Source: Tragulus kanchil (Eukaryota; Chordata; Mammalia; Artiodactyla; Tragulidae). Taken from it: DNA of 64,000 nt. Positions 36,278 to 48,261 of the stretch are shown piece after piece. The translations under genes were made by a program, and so were the position numbers. The first letter of the stretch is position 1. Every line of letters begins with the position of its first letter. The notes under the pieces are model-generated. The model was not told the origin of the DNA, searched no databases, and saw only the letters and a list, made by a program, of their open reading frames with translations. The stretch is from positions 131,822,831-131,886,830 of the forward strand of contig JAIOJX010000002.1 in NCBI GenBank assembly GCA_022376925.1, given 5' to 3'.

Positions 36278-36396
36278 AGGTATATTTGACCTCCTCTTGC
36301 GGCTTGCAGAATCTTAGTTCCCTGACCGGGGATTAAACCCAGGCCACAGCCGTGAAAGTGCTGAGTCCTAACCACTGGATCACCAGGGGGTTCTCA
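36278..36396 (-). mobile_element. CHR-1-type SINE
   Basis: Antisense fragment: CTTAGTTCCCTGACCGGGGA and AACCACTGGATCACCAGGG. Confidence 0.78.
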
Positions 36397-36550
36397 GAAG
36401 AGCAGTATATGGTCTAGATCTCCATGATCTTTGTATTGTGTTGGCAAAAAGTTTCCATGAGTTTTCCCATAGGATGTTATAAATAAAATGTATAGAATTC
36501 TCTAATGTTGGCTGTGGGTGTTGGTGGGTAGTATAATACTTGGTAACCGA

Positions 36551-39500
36551 TGAAAATGAGTCCCCTTCCTGAGTCACAGCCTTGTCATGGTGAAGGGGCT
36601 TTCATCTGCAAGGCCACCTAAGACAAACAGGTTATAGTGAAGAGTTCTGACAAAACGTGATCCACTGGAAGACAAAATAGCAACTCATTCCATTATTCTT
36701 GCCTTGAGAACCCCATTAATAGTATGAAAAGGCAAAAAGATGATACCAGAAGATGAGCCCTCCAGGTCAGAAAGTGTCCAGTCTACTAGGGAAGACCAGA
36801 AGTCAGTTTCTAAAAGCTACGGTAAGAATGAAGCAGCTGGGCCAAAGCTCAGTTGTGGATGTGTGTGGTGGTGAAATTGAAGTCTGCTGCTATAATGAAC
36901 AGTATTGCATAGGAACCTGGAATATTAGGTCCATGAGTCCAGGTAAATTGGACATGGTGAAGCAGGAGATAGCACGAGTGAACATCAGTTTTAGGAATCA
37001 GTGACTAAAATGGATGGGAACAGAACAGATTAATTTATATTATATCCACTACTGTGTGCAAGAATCTCTTAGAAGAAATGGAGTAGTCCTCATAGTCAAC
37101 GGAAGAGACCAAAAGGCAGTATTTGGGTGCCACCTCAGAAAGAAAAAACAGATCTTGGTTCATCTCCAAGGCAAACTATTCAACATCACAGTAATCCAAG
37201 CCTATGCCCCAACCACTGATGCCAAAGAATCTGGAGCTGACTGGTTCTGTGAAGACCTACAAGACCTTGTATAGGAGACTGGAATGCAAAATCAGGAAGT
37301 CAGGAGATACCTGGAGAAACAGACAAGTTTGGCTTTGGAATACAAAGTGAAGCAGGGCAAAGGCTAACGATTCTATCAAGAGAACACATTGGTCATAGCA
37401 AACACCCTTTTCCAACAGCACAAAGATGAATCTACACATGCATGTCACCAGATGGTCAATACCAAAACCAGATTATGTTTTTTGCAGCCGAAGATGGAAA
37501 AGCTGTATACAGTCAGCAAGAACAAGACCTGGAGCTGACTGTGGTTAAGATCATGAGCTTCTTAATGCAAAATTTAGGTTTAAATTGAAGAAGGTAGGGC
37601 AGATCACTAGGGCATTCAGGTATGACTTAAATTCCTTATGACTATACAGTGGAAATGACGAATAGATTCAAGGAATTAGACCTGATAGAGTGCCTGAAGA
37701 ACTGTGGACAGAGGTTTGTAACATTGTACAGGAGGGAGTAACCAAAGCTATCCAAAAGAAAAAGAAATGCAAGAAGGCAAAGAGGTTATTTGAGGAGGCA
37801 TTACAAGTAGCTGAGAAAGGAAGAAAAGCAAAAGGCAAGGGAGAAAGGGAAGGATATACTCAACTGAATGCAGCGTTCCAGAGTGAGCAGAGATAAGAAG
37901 GCTTTCTTAAATAAACAACACAAAGAAACAGAGGAAAACAGGATGGGAAAGCATAGAGTTCTCTTCAAGAAAATTGGAACTATCAAGGGAGTATTTCATA
38001 AAAGGATGAACATGATAAAGGGCAGGAACAGTAAAGACCTAACAGAAGCAGAAAATATTACCAAAAGGTTGCAAGAATACACAGAAAAACTGTACAAAAA
38101 AGGTATTAATGACCTAGATAACCACAGTGGTGTGCTTACTCACCTAGAACCAGACATCCATGTGAAATCAGGTGGGTAAGTCTCTTAGAAGAAATGGAGT
38201 AGTCCTCATAGTCAACGGAAGAGACCAAAAGGCAGTATTTGGGTGCCACCTCAGAAAGAAAAAACAGATCTTGGTTCATCTCCAAGGCAAACTATTCAAC
38301 ATCACAGTAATCCAAGCCTATGCCCCAACCACTGATGCCAAAGAATCTGGAGCTGACTGGTTCTGTGAAGACCTACAAGACCTTGTATAGGAGACTGGAA
38401 TGCAAAATCAGGAAGTCAGGAGATACCTGGAGAAACAGACAAGTTTGGCTTTGGAATACAAAGTGAAGCAGGGCAAAGGCTAACGATTCTATCAAGAGAA
38501 CACATTGGTCATAGCAAACACCCTTTTCCAACAGCACAAAGATGAATCTACACATGCATGTCACCAGATGGTCAATACCAAAACCAGATTATGTTTTTTG
38601 CAGCCGAAGATGGAAAAGCTGTATACAGTCAGCAAGAACAAGACCTGGAGCTGACTGTGGTTAAGATCATGAGCTTCTTAATGCAAAATTTAGGTTTAAA
38701 TTGAAGAAGGTAGGGCAGATCACTAGGGCATTCAGGTATGACTTAAATTCCTTATGACTATACAGTGGAAATGACGAATAGATTCAAGGAATTAGACCTG
38801 ATAGAGTGCCTGAAGAACTGTGGACAGAGGTTTGTAACATTGTACAGGAGGGAGTAACCAAAGCTATCCAAAAGAAAAAGAAATGCAAGAAGGCAAAGAG
38901 GTTATTTGAGGAGGCATTACAAGTAGCTGAGAAAGGAAGAAAAGCAAAAGGCAAGGGAGAAAGGGAAGGATATACTCAACTGAATGCAGCGTTCCAGAGT
39001 GAGCAGAGATAAGAAGGCTTTCTTAAATAAACAACACAAAGAAACAGAGGAAAACAGGATGGGAAAGCATAGAGTTCTCTTCAAGAAAATTGGAACTATC
39101 AAGGGAGTATTTCATAAAAGGATGAACATGATAAAGGGCAGGAACAGTAAAGACCTAACAGAAGCAGAAAATATTACCAAAAGGTTGCAAGAATACACAG
39201 AAAAACTGTACAAAAAAGGTATTAATGACCTAGATAACCACAGTGGTGTGCTTACTCACCTAGAACCAGACATCCATGTGAAATCAGGTGGGCCTTAGGA
39301 AGCATTATTATGAGCAAAGCTACTGGAGGCGATGGAATACTAGCTGAGCTATTAAAAAATCCTCAAAGATGATGCTGTTAAAGTGCCGCATTCAACCCGT
39401 CAGCAAATTTGGAACTCAGCAGTGGTCAGGACCAGAAAAGGTCAGTTTTCATTCCAGTCATGAAGAAGGGCAATGCCAAAGAATGTTCAGACTACCATAC

Positions 39501-39736
39501 AGTTACGCTCATTTCACATGCTAGCAAGGTTATGCTCAAATCCTTCAAGGTAGGCTTCAGTTTTATGTGAACCAAGAACTTCCAGATGTACAAACTGGAT
39601 TTAGAAAAGGCAGAGGAACCAGGGATCGAATTGCCAACCTCTGTTGGATTGTAGAAAAAGCAAGAGAATTCCAGCAAAACATCTACTTCTGCCTTATTGA
39701 CTATGCTAAAGCCTTTGTGTGAGTCACAACAAACTG
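36551..39736 (+). pseudogene. BovB LINE, sense, endonuclease and RT remnants
   Basis: Starts near the BovB 5' region (TGAGTCACAGCCTTGTCATG). Conceptual pieces: endonuclease N-terminus with IGTWNIRSMSPGKLDMVKQE (36906-36966), SLRRNGVVLIVNGRDQKAVF then QAYAPTTDA (37062-37220), a lysine-rich linker, and RT remnants such as IYFCLIDYAKAF near 39690. Multiple stops and frameshifts make it dead. 37064-39294 is doubled by tandem duplication 14, so true length is about 2.1 kb. It ends abruptly in a SINE at 39737. Confidence 0.92.
37064..39294. repeat. Tandem duplication 14 (period 1116)
   Basis: Copy A 37064-38178, copy B 38180-39294, wholly inside the sense-strand BovB. The endonuclease-domain segment therefore appears twice, head to tail. 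Confidence 0.95.
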
Positions 39737-39851
39737 GACACACTGGTCCAGCTGTTCCACAGCATGTGGGATCTTCCCAGGCCAGGGATGGAACCGGTGC
39801 CCCTTGCACTGCAAGGTGGACTCTGTATTCACTGGACCACCAGGGAAGCCC
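39737..39851 (-). mobile_element. Family-T SINE fragment (head half)
   Basis: Antisense head only, from the core (CTGGACACACTGGTCCAG) to AAGCCC. The body and tail are missing where it meets BovB; no target-site duplication. Confidence 0.85.
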
Positions 39852-41367
39852 ATAACTCTTCTTTTAAAGCTGAGCATCTGTCAAGTTGTCTCCATTCGAC
39901 TGTGGAAAGTATAGCTACAATTCTCATTTTCTTACTTGTTCTCTTTGTATTCACTTGGTGTAGTGTGCCAGTCAGGAGAAGAGGAAAAGGCAGTCCTAAT
40001 GAGAAAGTTGAACAGCTCCAGGCTCAGGAAATGATGCTTGAGCCCTCCTTGCCGTGTCCATAAGTGGAAAGTAAGAGGGGCAACAGAAAGGCTCCTCAAA
40101 AACAGCTTGAAGGAAAGATGTTTTGAACCAATAAATGCAAAGATTTACCAGCAAAAAATAATTCTCAAATTTAGATTTCAGTGTACTGGCTATGTAAAGT
40201 GACCAATGAAAGTTGGTGTTGATATTTGTAATTAAGTAGTGAAGAAAGTTGTTACTGTAATCAGAATCCATAATATGGAGTTTTTCCAGAGGGTCTTTCG
40301 TTGCCTGTTGTCTCTTCTCATAGTAATTAGAGCTTTTATAAATGAGACAGGGGCTACAGTGGATTATTGGTTAGAAGTGTTTTGCTGAGTGATCAGAAAT
40401 GGTTTCCTGATAGAAGTGCTTGTGCATTGCTGTGAATGCCTTCTTTATTTCCAAAATGACTATAAAATGCCTTATCATAATAAGACACGCCTTCTCCCCC
40501 AAGTTTTCTCTTCAAGGCAACTTTTTAGTGTTTCATTTTAAGAACAAAGAGGCAAGTCCCTGGTACCTACTCACCCTTATTGTTGCCCCTTTTCTGGTTT
40601 CAAGCCATTATTTACCATGATACTGAAAAGGTTAGGGATTGTCAGAAACTTTGAACCCATCTACTTCTCTTTGGCCTATGAAATCACTCCGCTCCAAACA
40701 GCAGCTAGGAAGAGGAACAGTGTAACATTATTGTTAAAGTTTGCTCCTTGTCTGTCTCTCTCCTGCCCCGCGTCTCCTCCACCTTGCTGCAGATGACCCC
40801 ATAATTATAATGCTGCTTGTACCTCTTCAGAGATCACAAGAAGGGCCTAATTATTTGATGAAATAATTAAGGAAAAAGTGCAACTTGTTTAGCTACTGTC
40901 TAACAGTTAAAGTTAGCCTTAGAGAAAAAAAGAACACAACTCAATTTTGAGAGCAGGACTGACTTTTCTTTTTCGTTTTCTTTGAACACACAATGAATAT
41001 TTCTAAGAATGCACTCATTGGCAAGGGAAAGTTGCAGGAAAACCCCTCCCTCCAAAACCAGCCCCCCGCCTCGCCCCCGTATATATATATATACACACAC
41101 ACAGAGCCAGCTCTGGTCTGCCTTCTTTCACCCAGGGCAGCTTCCCAAAATGCCTCAACAAAGGAACTTGTTTATGGCACAGGCTGTGATTTTGAGGTTA
41201 ATGTCTTTTTTATGTAGTTATTATTGTTCACAGTGAGAAAGTAAGACAAATAATAGATGCAGAAATATAGTATGTTTTCAGTGACTCCAGAAATTTCTTG
41301 TATTTTTTGCAGCTGTTTTCCCATTTATAGTTATTCTTGAAAGGAAGAGCCAAGCAACTTTTACTCA
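39852..41367. other. Unique intron sequence
   Basis: No exon or repeat family recognised apart from a TA/CA microsatellite at 41080-41103. Confidence 0.6.
41080..41103. repeat. TA/CA microsatellite
   Basis: TATATATATATATA followed by CACACACACA. Confidence 0.9.
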
Positions 41368-41381
41368 AAAGTAAAACTTTA

Positions 41382-41651
41382 GGCTTCCCTGCTGGTCCAG
41401 TGGGTAAAGAGTCTGCCTTGCAGTGCAAGGGGCCCCAGTTCAATCCCTGGCCCAGGAAGATCTCACGTGCCGTGGAATGGCTGGATGGGTGTGTCCAATG
41501 ACGAGCCAGCACTTTGGAGCACATGCACCCAGAGCTGGTGCTCTGCAACGAGAGAGGCCACCATGATGGGAGGCCCACACAGGCTAAAGAATAAAAATAG
41601 ATGAAAATAAATAAATATAGAAACAATGAAAGAGGCGAAAAAATTTTTTTT
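41382..41651 (+). mobile_element. Family-T SINE
   Basis: Sense copy with duplication AAAGTAAAACTTTA around 41367-41380 and 41652-41666. Slightly older subfamily (GTGTCCAATGACGAGCC). Confidence 0.92.
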
Positions 41652-41666
41652 AAAGTAAAACTTTAA

Positions 41667-42338
41667 TTGTTCTTGGTGAGGAAAAGAATAAAATACTTAC
41701 TCTTTCATCTTCTTTATATAGGTTTCTGTAAAGTAATTCACTCCAAATTTGATAGAGGGGTTCTTTGGGTTTTCCATGAGAACATGTTTGTTTAAAAATG
41801 GCACTTGATGTTTTATCAAAAGAACACTTTAATTTGGTTAAATGGAGGAGGGGACTCTTTAAAAATTAGCACTGATCCTTTATACTTTTTTGCTGAAGCA
41901 TGCTAGTAATGATTTAGTAATGTGACACTTTTACATTGTACAGAAATTGTTGAACTTACTAAATGGGGGGTAAGTCCCTAGTTTTTCTAGCATTTTCTTG
42001 AATTTCATGGAAAAGTACTTAAACCATGATATTCTTATTGCATCTTTTATGTTTAATAAAATAAAACATAAAAGTAGTAGTTAGTTCATTATTTATTTAC
42101 ATATTACACTTTGACATAGTTTAAATTTGCCTTTAATTTTTTTAAAAGTGTGTTTCTTCTCAGTCAAAATAATATATCCAAGTTGAGACTTAGATCTGGA
42201 AAGAGAAAAGTTTCAATTCTTTCTGCTAGAATGGCAAGCTCAGCAAGAGCAGGAACCTCATCTCTCTTATTCACTTATTTCCTTGGAACCTAGAACAGTA
42301 CTTGACGCAGGTAACCAGAAAAGTAATGACTGAGTGAA
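41667..42338. other. Unique intron sequence with L2-like tail
   Basis: 42236-42330 (AGAGCAGGAACCTCATCTCT, then CCTAGAACAGTACTTGACGC) resembles an L2 3' end. The rest is unrecognised. Confidence 0.5.
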
Positions 42339-42402
42339 TTACCTTCTATGACTTGTGAGTTTGTTTGTTTTTTTAAAGGCAATATTTTCATTTTGTTGTT
42401 TT

Positions 42403-42748
42403 TTAATTTTATTTATTAATTTTTTTTTGGCTATTCTGGGTTTCCATTGCTGCCACAGGCTCTTCTCTAGTTGCAGGGAGTGGGGGCTACACTCTAGTTG
42501 AGGTGAGCAGGCTTCTGGTTGCAGTGACTTCTCTTGTGGAACTCCGGCTCTAGGGCACACGGGCTTCAGTGGTTGCAGCACGTGGGCTCCATAGTTGCAG
42601 CTCTGAGGCTGAAGAGCACAGGCTCCATAGTCGTAGCTCACGGGCTTAGTTGCTCCACAGAATGTGGGATCTTCCCAAATTAGGGATCGAACCTGTGTCT
42701 CCTGCATTGGCAGGTGAACTCTTTACCACTGAGCTACCAGGGAAGCCC
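42403..42748 (-). mobile_element. CHR-2-type SINE, full length
   Basis: Antisense, with an extra internal TAGTTGCAGCTC repeat unit. Copy at 43495-43840. Confidence 0.87.
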
Positions 42749-42899
42749 TTGTGGGGTCTATTTTAAGTTTACCTTGTGTGTTAAATGAAGTATTGCTACA
42801 TAGGGGCCTACAGCAGAATGCTGAAGAGTAGGACTCAATGGAATTAAGGGCTTGGATGACCCATGCAGAGAGAAAAAAGGTTTAAGAACTAAAGGGGTG

Positions 42900-43208
42900 G
42901 GCTTCCCCTGGTGGTTCAGTGGGTAAGGACACCACCTTGCAGTGCAAGGGGCGCCGGTTCGAGCCCTGGCCCGGGAAGATCCCACGTGCCGCGGAGCAGC
43001 TGGTCTGATGTGTCCAAATACTGAGCCGGAGCTCTGGAGCGCCCAGAGCCAGCGCTCTGCAACACCAGACGCCACCGCAATGGGAGGCCCATAAGAGCCA
43101 AAGAACAAAGACGGATGAAAATAGAGAAACGAAGGACCAATAGAAGTGGCCCGCCTGCTCCCCTCCCTCCCCAACCCCAAAATAAATAAATTAATTAATT
43201 AAAAAAAA
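42900..43208 (+). mobile_element. Family-T SINE, full length, young
   Basis: Duplication AAGAACTAAAGGGGTG at 42884-42899 and about 43209-43224. Lacks the GCATGCGC hexamer region (GGAGCGCCCAGAGCC). Copy at 43992-44302 by tandem duplication 15. Confidence 0.95.
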
Positions 43209-43291
43209 AAGAACTAAAGGGGTGTTTGTAGGTACTATGCCCTGGGCATGCCAAACCCACTAATATATCCCTACATTTTGCATCTCCCCAG

Positions 43292-43395
43292 GAGCGCTCA
43301 CTGTGGGCCTTGTGCGACAGTGTCAAACGATCCACGGACGAGACGGACGTGCATCCCACCAGCTCCCCAGAGTGGGTCACCACGCTGTTTTTATC
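43292..43395 (+). pseudogene. MOSMO: Spurious partial copy of MOSMO exon 2 (5' part)
   Basis: Same acceptor and first half of exon 2 as at 44388, but with single-base and multi-base deletions (for example GAGACCGG has become GAGACGG, and CCCCGGCTCCCCCC has become CAGCTCCCC). Alignment stops near 43395 and the sequence falls into a noisy junction before the next duplicated block starts. There is no donor site. It is copy A of the 42339-44500 tandem duplication and is most likely an assembly artefact, not a gene duplication. Confidence 0.92.
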
Positions 43396-43991
43396 CAACG
43401 GACGAGACGAAAACAGTAACCGAAAGTTTGTTACCTTCTATGACTTGTGAGTTTGTTTGTTTTTTTAAAGGCAATATTTTCATTTTGTTGTTTTTTAATT
43501 TTATTTATTAATTTTTTTTTGGCTATTCTGGGTTTCCATTGCTGCCACAGGCTCTTCTCTAGTTGCAGGGAGTGGGGGCTACACTCTAGTTGAGGTGAGC
43601 AGGCTTCTGGTTGCAGTGACTTCTCTTGTGGAACTCCGGCTCTAGGGCACACGGGCTTCAGTGGTTGCAGCACGTGGGCTCCATAGTTGCAGCTCTGAGG
43701 CTGAAGAGCACAGGCTCCATAGTCGTAGCTCACGGGCTTAGTTGCTCCACAGAATGTGGGATCTTCCCAAATTAGGGATCGAACCTGTGTCTCCTGCATT
43801 GGCAGGTGAACTCTTTACCACTGAGCTACCAGGGAAGCCCTTGTGGGGTCTATTTTAAGTTTACCTTGTGTGTTAAATGAAGTATTGCTACATAGGGGCC
43901 TACAGCAGAATGCTGAAGAGTAGGACTCAATGGAATTAAGGGCTTGGATGACCCATGCAGAGAGAAAAAAGGTTTAAGAACTAAAGGGGTG

Positions 43992-44302
43992 GGCTTCCCC
44001 TGGTGGTTCAGTGGGTAAGGACACCACCTTGCAGTGCAAGGGGCGCCGGTTCGAGCCCTGGCCCGGGAAGATCCCACGTGCCGCGGAGCAGCTGGTCTGA
44101 TGTGTCCAAATACTGAGCCGGAGCTCTGGAGCGCCCAGAGCCAGCGCTCTGCAACACCAGACGCCACCGCAATGGGAGGCCCATAAGAGCCAAAGAACAA
44201 AGACGGATGAAAATAGAGAAACGAAGGACCAATAGAAGTGGCCCGCCTGCTCCCCTCCCTCCCCAACCCCAAAATAAATAAATTAATTAATTAAAAAAAA
44301 AA
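43992..44302 (+). mobile_element. Family-T SINE (duplicate of 42900-43208)
   Basis: Identical except for a longer A tail; about 85 bases upstream of MOSMO exon 2, the nearest transposon to any coding exon here. Confidence 0.93.
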
Positions 44303-44387
44303 AAAAGAACTAAAGGGGTGTTTGTAGGTACTATGCCCTGGGCATGCCAAACCCACTAATATATCCCTACATTTTGCATCTCCCCAG

Positions 44388-44600
44388 GAGCGCTCACTGT
44401 GGGCCTTGTGCGACAGTGTCAAACGATCCACGGACGAGACCGGACGTGCATCCCACCCCGGCTCCCCCCAGAGTGGGTCACCACGCTGTTTTTTATCATC
44501 ATGGGAATCGTCTCACTGACTGTCACATGTGGCTTGCTGGTGGCGTCCCACTGGCGAAGAGAAGCCACAAAATATGCTCGATGGATAGCATTCACTGGAA
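44388..44600 (+). CDS. MOSMO: MOSMO coding exon 2 (intact copy)
   Basis: This exon encodes 70 whole codons of MOSMO, a four-pass claudin-like membrane protein that restrains Hedgehog signalling by acting with MEGF8 and the ubiquitin ligase MGRN1 to lower surface Smoothened (known for the family). Seen here: acceptor CCCCAG at 44382-44387, donor GTAAGT at 44601, and phase-1 borders at both ends (starts with two bases of a codon, ends with one). The peptide begins ALTVGLVRQC and ends KYARWIAFTG, corresponding to residues about 37-106 of the usual 167. It holds a GL-V-x2-C-x9-C motif like the claudin first loop (Cys about 46 and 56) and a hydrophobic second membrane segment (about 63-90) starting at EWVTTLFF. 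Length is 213 bp with no frameshift. Partial damaged copies lie about 1.1 kb on either side; this is the one to use. Confidence 0.97.
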
Positions 44601-46672
44601 GTAAGTAGCCTATGCTAACTAAATTTGTCTAGAAGGCACTCACCCTGGCATTTTTATGAAGATAATCAACTCTCAGTAATAAGGACTCTAATCATCCAAG
44701 AGCACCACCTGCGTACGGCCGTCAGCGTGACTCCACACAGTCCCACCAGCTCTTCAGAGTTCCCACCACAGGACCAGGACATCCAGACCTTAATTGTTTT
44801 GTATAAAGTGCTATATTTTAATGAATTTTGGTTTTGCTCACCCTGTGACATAAGTTTTCCAGGTCTGTGACTCAGAGCTACCATTAACTTGAGTCTTTTC
44901 CTCTTCTTACAGGTACTGGTATCTTCTGTCAAATAAAGATAAATCTGGAAAACAAAAACACACACACAACACACAGAAATACAAATTAGTTTAAGGTGGT
45001 GATTTGCCTTTTAACATCACTGATTTGAATTCCTACTGTTGTTGTGTGACCATTGAAAAATCAACACATTTGGCTATTTGACAATTGTCTCTCAATATTT
45101 CTTATGCCATTAAGCTTTGCCCAAGCGTATGATATATTTATATCATTCTCTTGTACTTTGTACAAGAGTACACATTCTCTAGTACTTTGCAAAATTGGCT
45201 TAATTTCAAAATACAACACAGGCTTTTCCCAAGCTAAAAGCAACAAAAATGCACAAATGGAAGATTTCTGTAATTTTGCTTTCTTCTTTCTAAAGCAGTT
45301 TTACCCACCAGGGGACATTTTTCAAAATCTGGAAACATTTTAGATTATCCCAACTAAGGGGTTGCTACTGGTGCGTAGTGAGCTGAGTCGAGGGATGCTG
45401 CCAAAGACCACACAGATGCAAAGAGCAGCCCCACGGCAAAGACTTGCCTGGCCCCAAATGCCAGCAAGGCCTATTGAAAAGCCCTGCACTAAAGAACAGG
45501 ATAACTATACCTATGCCAAATACTATGGGATTTAATTTCTAATTCAGTGTCTTGGCCACTGGGCTTTATGCAAGATCGATGCAACGCTCCCCAGAGTGGG
45601 TCACCACGCTGTTTTTATCATCATGGGAATCGTCTCACTGACTGTCACATGTGGCTTGCTGGTGGCGCCACTGGCGAGAGAAGCCACAAAATATGCTCGA
45701 TGGATAGCATTCACTGGAAGTAAGTAGCCTATGCTAACTAAATTTGTCTAGAAGGCACTCACCCTGGCATTTTTATGAAGATAATCAACTCTCAGTAATA
45801 AGGACTCTAATCATCCAAGAGCACCACCTGCGTACGGCCGTCAGCGTGACTCCACACAGTCCCACCAGCTCTTCAGAGTTCCCACCACAGGACCAGGACA
45901 TCCAGACCTTAATTGTTTTGTATAAAGTGCTATATTTTAATGAATTTTGGTTTTGCTCACCCTGTGACATAAGTTTTCCAGGTCTGTGACTCAGAGCTAC
46001 CATTAACTTGAGTCTTTTCCTCTTCTTACAGGTACTGGTATCTTCTGTCAAATAAAGATAAATCTGGAAAACAAAAACACACACACAACACACAGAAATA
46101 CAAATTAGTTTAAGGTGGTGATTTGCCTTTTAACATCACTGATTTGAATTCCTACTGTTGTTGTGTGACCATTGAAAAATCAACACATTTGGCTATTTGA
46201 CAATTGTCTCTCAATATTTCTTATGCCATTAAGCTTTGCCCAAGCGTATGATATATTTATATCATTCTCTTGTACTTTGTACAAGAGTACACATTCTCTA
46301 GTACTTTGCAAAATTGGCTTAATTTCAAAATACAACACAGGCTTTTCCCAAGCTAAAAGCAACAAAAATGCACAAATGGAAGATTTCTGTAATTTTGCTT
46401 TCTTCTTTCTAAAGCAGTTTTACCCACCAGGGGACATTTTTCAAAATCTGGAAACATTTTAGATTATCCCAACTAAGGGGTTGCTACTGGTGCGTAGTGA
46501 GCTGAGTCGAGGGATGCTGCCAAAGACCACACAGATGCAAAGAGCAGCCCCACGGCAAAGACTTGCCTGGCCCCAAATGCCAGCAAGGCCTATTGAAAAG
46601 CCCTGCACTAAAGAACAGGATAACTATACCTATGCCAAATACTATGGGATTTAATTTCTAATTCAGTGTCTT
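44461..46672. repeat. Tandem duplication 16 (period about 1120)
   Basis: Copy A 44461-45552, copy B 45586-46672, overlapping the previous pair within exon 2. Junction 45553-45585 is unrelated or noisy sequence. Confidence 0.95.
45586..45719 (+). pseudogene. MOSMO: Spurious partial copy of MOSMO exon 2 (3' part)
   Basis: Second half of exon 2, from the LPPEWVTT region to the donor, repeated about 1.12 kb after the intact exon. It has no acceptor. Deletions disrupt the frame (GTGGCGTCCCACTGGCGAAGAG is shortened by single bases). The donor GTAAGT at 45720 and the following intron are repeated as well. It is copy B of the 44461-46672 duplication and is probably artefactual. A gene predictor could take it as an extra exon or call a false frameshift. 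Confidence 0.92.
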
Positions 46673-47210
46673 ATAATCAGTTTTTCCTAAGTTTTTAAAA
46701 AAATGAGTATGATAACACAGCTTTCTTTGACTTGATACTGTCGTGTAGAATTTCTGGGATAGGCATAACTCCATGTATTTCTGTTAATGTTTAAAGTCAA
46801 TTTATTCTTTAAGATCATAAGGTAGGGATATTAGTTCATGATTCCCTGTTTCTCCCTATGTCTCTATGAAGCTCTTTCTCTTTAGAGAATGTATATGTTT
46901 CTGCATCTGTTGTTTATTTTTGTCTCTATTTTTCCCTTAATTTTAAAATTTAGATCAATTTACAGTTGTCATAAATGCTTCTTCATCCTTGTTAAGGAAT
47001 GTTAAACAAGTTGATGATCTTGAGATCTAACAGACCTCCTGAGACAGTTCTTTTCTAAACAGTAGGGTCTAGAGGCAGTTACAGAGATGGGGCTATTGAA
47101 TTAAAGGGTATTGATAAGGAATTTAAGGAGAATCTTTACTCAGAGATACAGTTACTTATCCGGACGGAATTCACTCTTAAGGAGTAAAATAACATCCAGA
47201 AGGATTTAGT
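46673..47210. other. Unique intron 2 sequence
   Basis: No repeat family recognised. Confidence 0.5.
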
Positions 47211-47226
47211 TAAGATTAGGAGTGCA

Positions 47227-47478
47227 GGGCCTCCCTGGTGGCCCTCTGGGTAAAGAGTCTATCTTGCAGTGCAAGGGGCACCGATTCAATCCCTGGTTCA
47301 GGAAGATCCCACGCGCCAAGGAGCAGCTGGACCAGTGTGTCCAATTATGAGCCAGCGCTCTGGACCATGCACGCCCAGAGCCAATGCTCTGCAACAAGAG
47401 GGGCCACTGTGATGGGAGGCCCACACAGGCCAAAAGAATAAAAATGGATGAAAATAAATAAAAGAGGCCAAAAAAAAA
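47227..47478 (+). mobile_element. Family-T SINE
   Basis: Sense copy with imperfect flanking repeats (AGATTAGGAGTGCA and AAATTAGGAGTACA). Older subfamily with GTGTCCAATTATGAGCC. Confidence 0.9.
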
Positions 47479-47744
47479 AAAAATTAGGAGTACATATGCT
47501 CTAAATACCAAAAATCTAAAATACAATTTAGCAAAGTATTATGAGTCAGAGAAAAGCACTAAAATGCTCACATGGAACCATTGACTCTTGTGACCCAATA
47601 AAGGGAAAGAATTTCGACTATCTTATTTCTCATTCTTCAAGAGATAATACTTAAGAACATATTTAAACGTACTACCTTAAAATGTAGGATGTTTTTCCTT
47701 TATTTTTCAGTTTAAATAAATAATTTAGCTTCTTTTTAGAATTT

Positions 47745-48009
47745 TTTTTTTTTAATTTTGGCCTCCTTTCATTGATTTTTTTATCCATTTATTTTCATCC
47801 ACCTTTATTCCTTGGCCTCCCATCCCAGCAGCCTCTCCTGTTACCGGGCACCAGCTCTGGGCGAGCACGCTCCAGATCTCTGGCTCACAATTGGACACAC
47901 CAGTCCAGCCGCTCCGCAGCACATGGGATCCTCCTGGGTCAGGGATCGAACCAGTGCCCCTTTGCACTGCAAGGCAGACCCTCCACCCACTGGACCACCA
48001 GGGAAGCCC
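47745..48009 (-). mobile_element. Family-T SINE
   Basis: Antisense; flanked by TAAATAATTTA-like sequence (47718-47728 and 48009-48019). Confidence 0.9.
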
Positions 48010-48052
48010 TAAATAATTTAACTTTTAAAAAATAGTATATGTTTGATACATG

Positions 48053-48110
48053 GAGCTTCTCTGGTGGCTCATGGGGTTGTGTGCAAAGAGTGGGACACGA
48101 CTGAGAGACT
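48053..48110 (+). mobile_element. Bov-tA remnant, internally deleted
   Basis: Head GCTTCTCTGGTGGCTCATGG joined to the 3' end GTGGGACACGACTGAGAGAC, missing about 130 bases of body. Confidence 0.7.
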
Positions 48111-48261
48111 CCGCACACAGCCCATGACACATAATTCAAAGCCAATGAAAGGGTCACCAAGTGAAGAGTAAGCCTCACTTGTGGCCCTGTCACCCAGTTA
48201 CCCACTGCTGCTTTCCTGAAAGCAACCATTCCCACCCATTTCTGGGGTTTCCTGTGTCCTG

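Larger units (their letters stand above)
1..44387 (+). other. MOSMO: MOSMO intron 1 (3' part only)
   Basis: Everything upstream of exon 2 in the window is taken as the distal part of the first MOSMO intron. No sequence able to encode the N-terminal third of the protein (first membrane segment) is present. The span is almost wholly transposon-derived and includes 15 of the 19 tandem duplications in whole or part. That it is intron and not upstream intergenic DNA is inferred from the missing exon 1. Confidence 0.75.
42339..44510. repeat. Tandem duplication 15 (period about 1093)
   Basis: Copy A 42339-43395, copy B about 43416-44510. The filler 43396-43432 mixes a garbled echo of exon 2 (ACGGACGAGACG) with a noisy version of 42311-42340. 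Copy B carries the intact exon 2. Confidence 0.95.

Noticed and set aside
36551..39736. Functional reverse transcriptase/endonuclease gene
   Set aside because: Sense-strand BovB, but stops and frameshifts break every domain, and half of it is duplicated by the artefact.
1..44387. MOSMO exon 1 or an alternative upstream exon
   Set aside because: No stretch encodes the expected N-terminal membrane segment with a phase-1 donor; the region is nearly all repeats.
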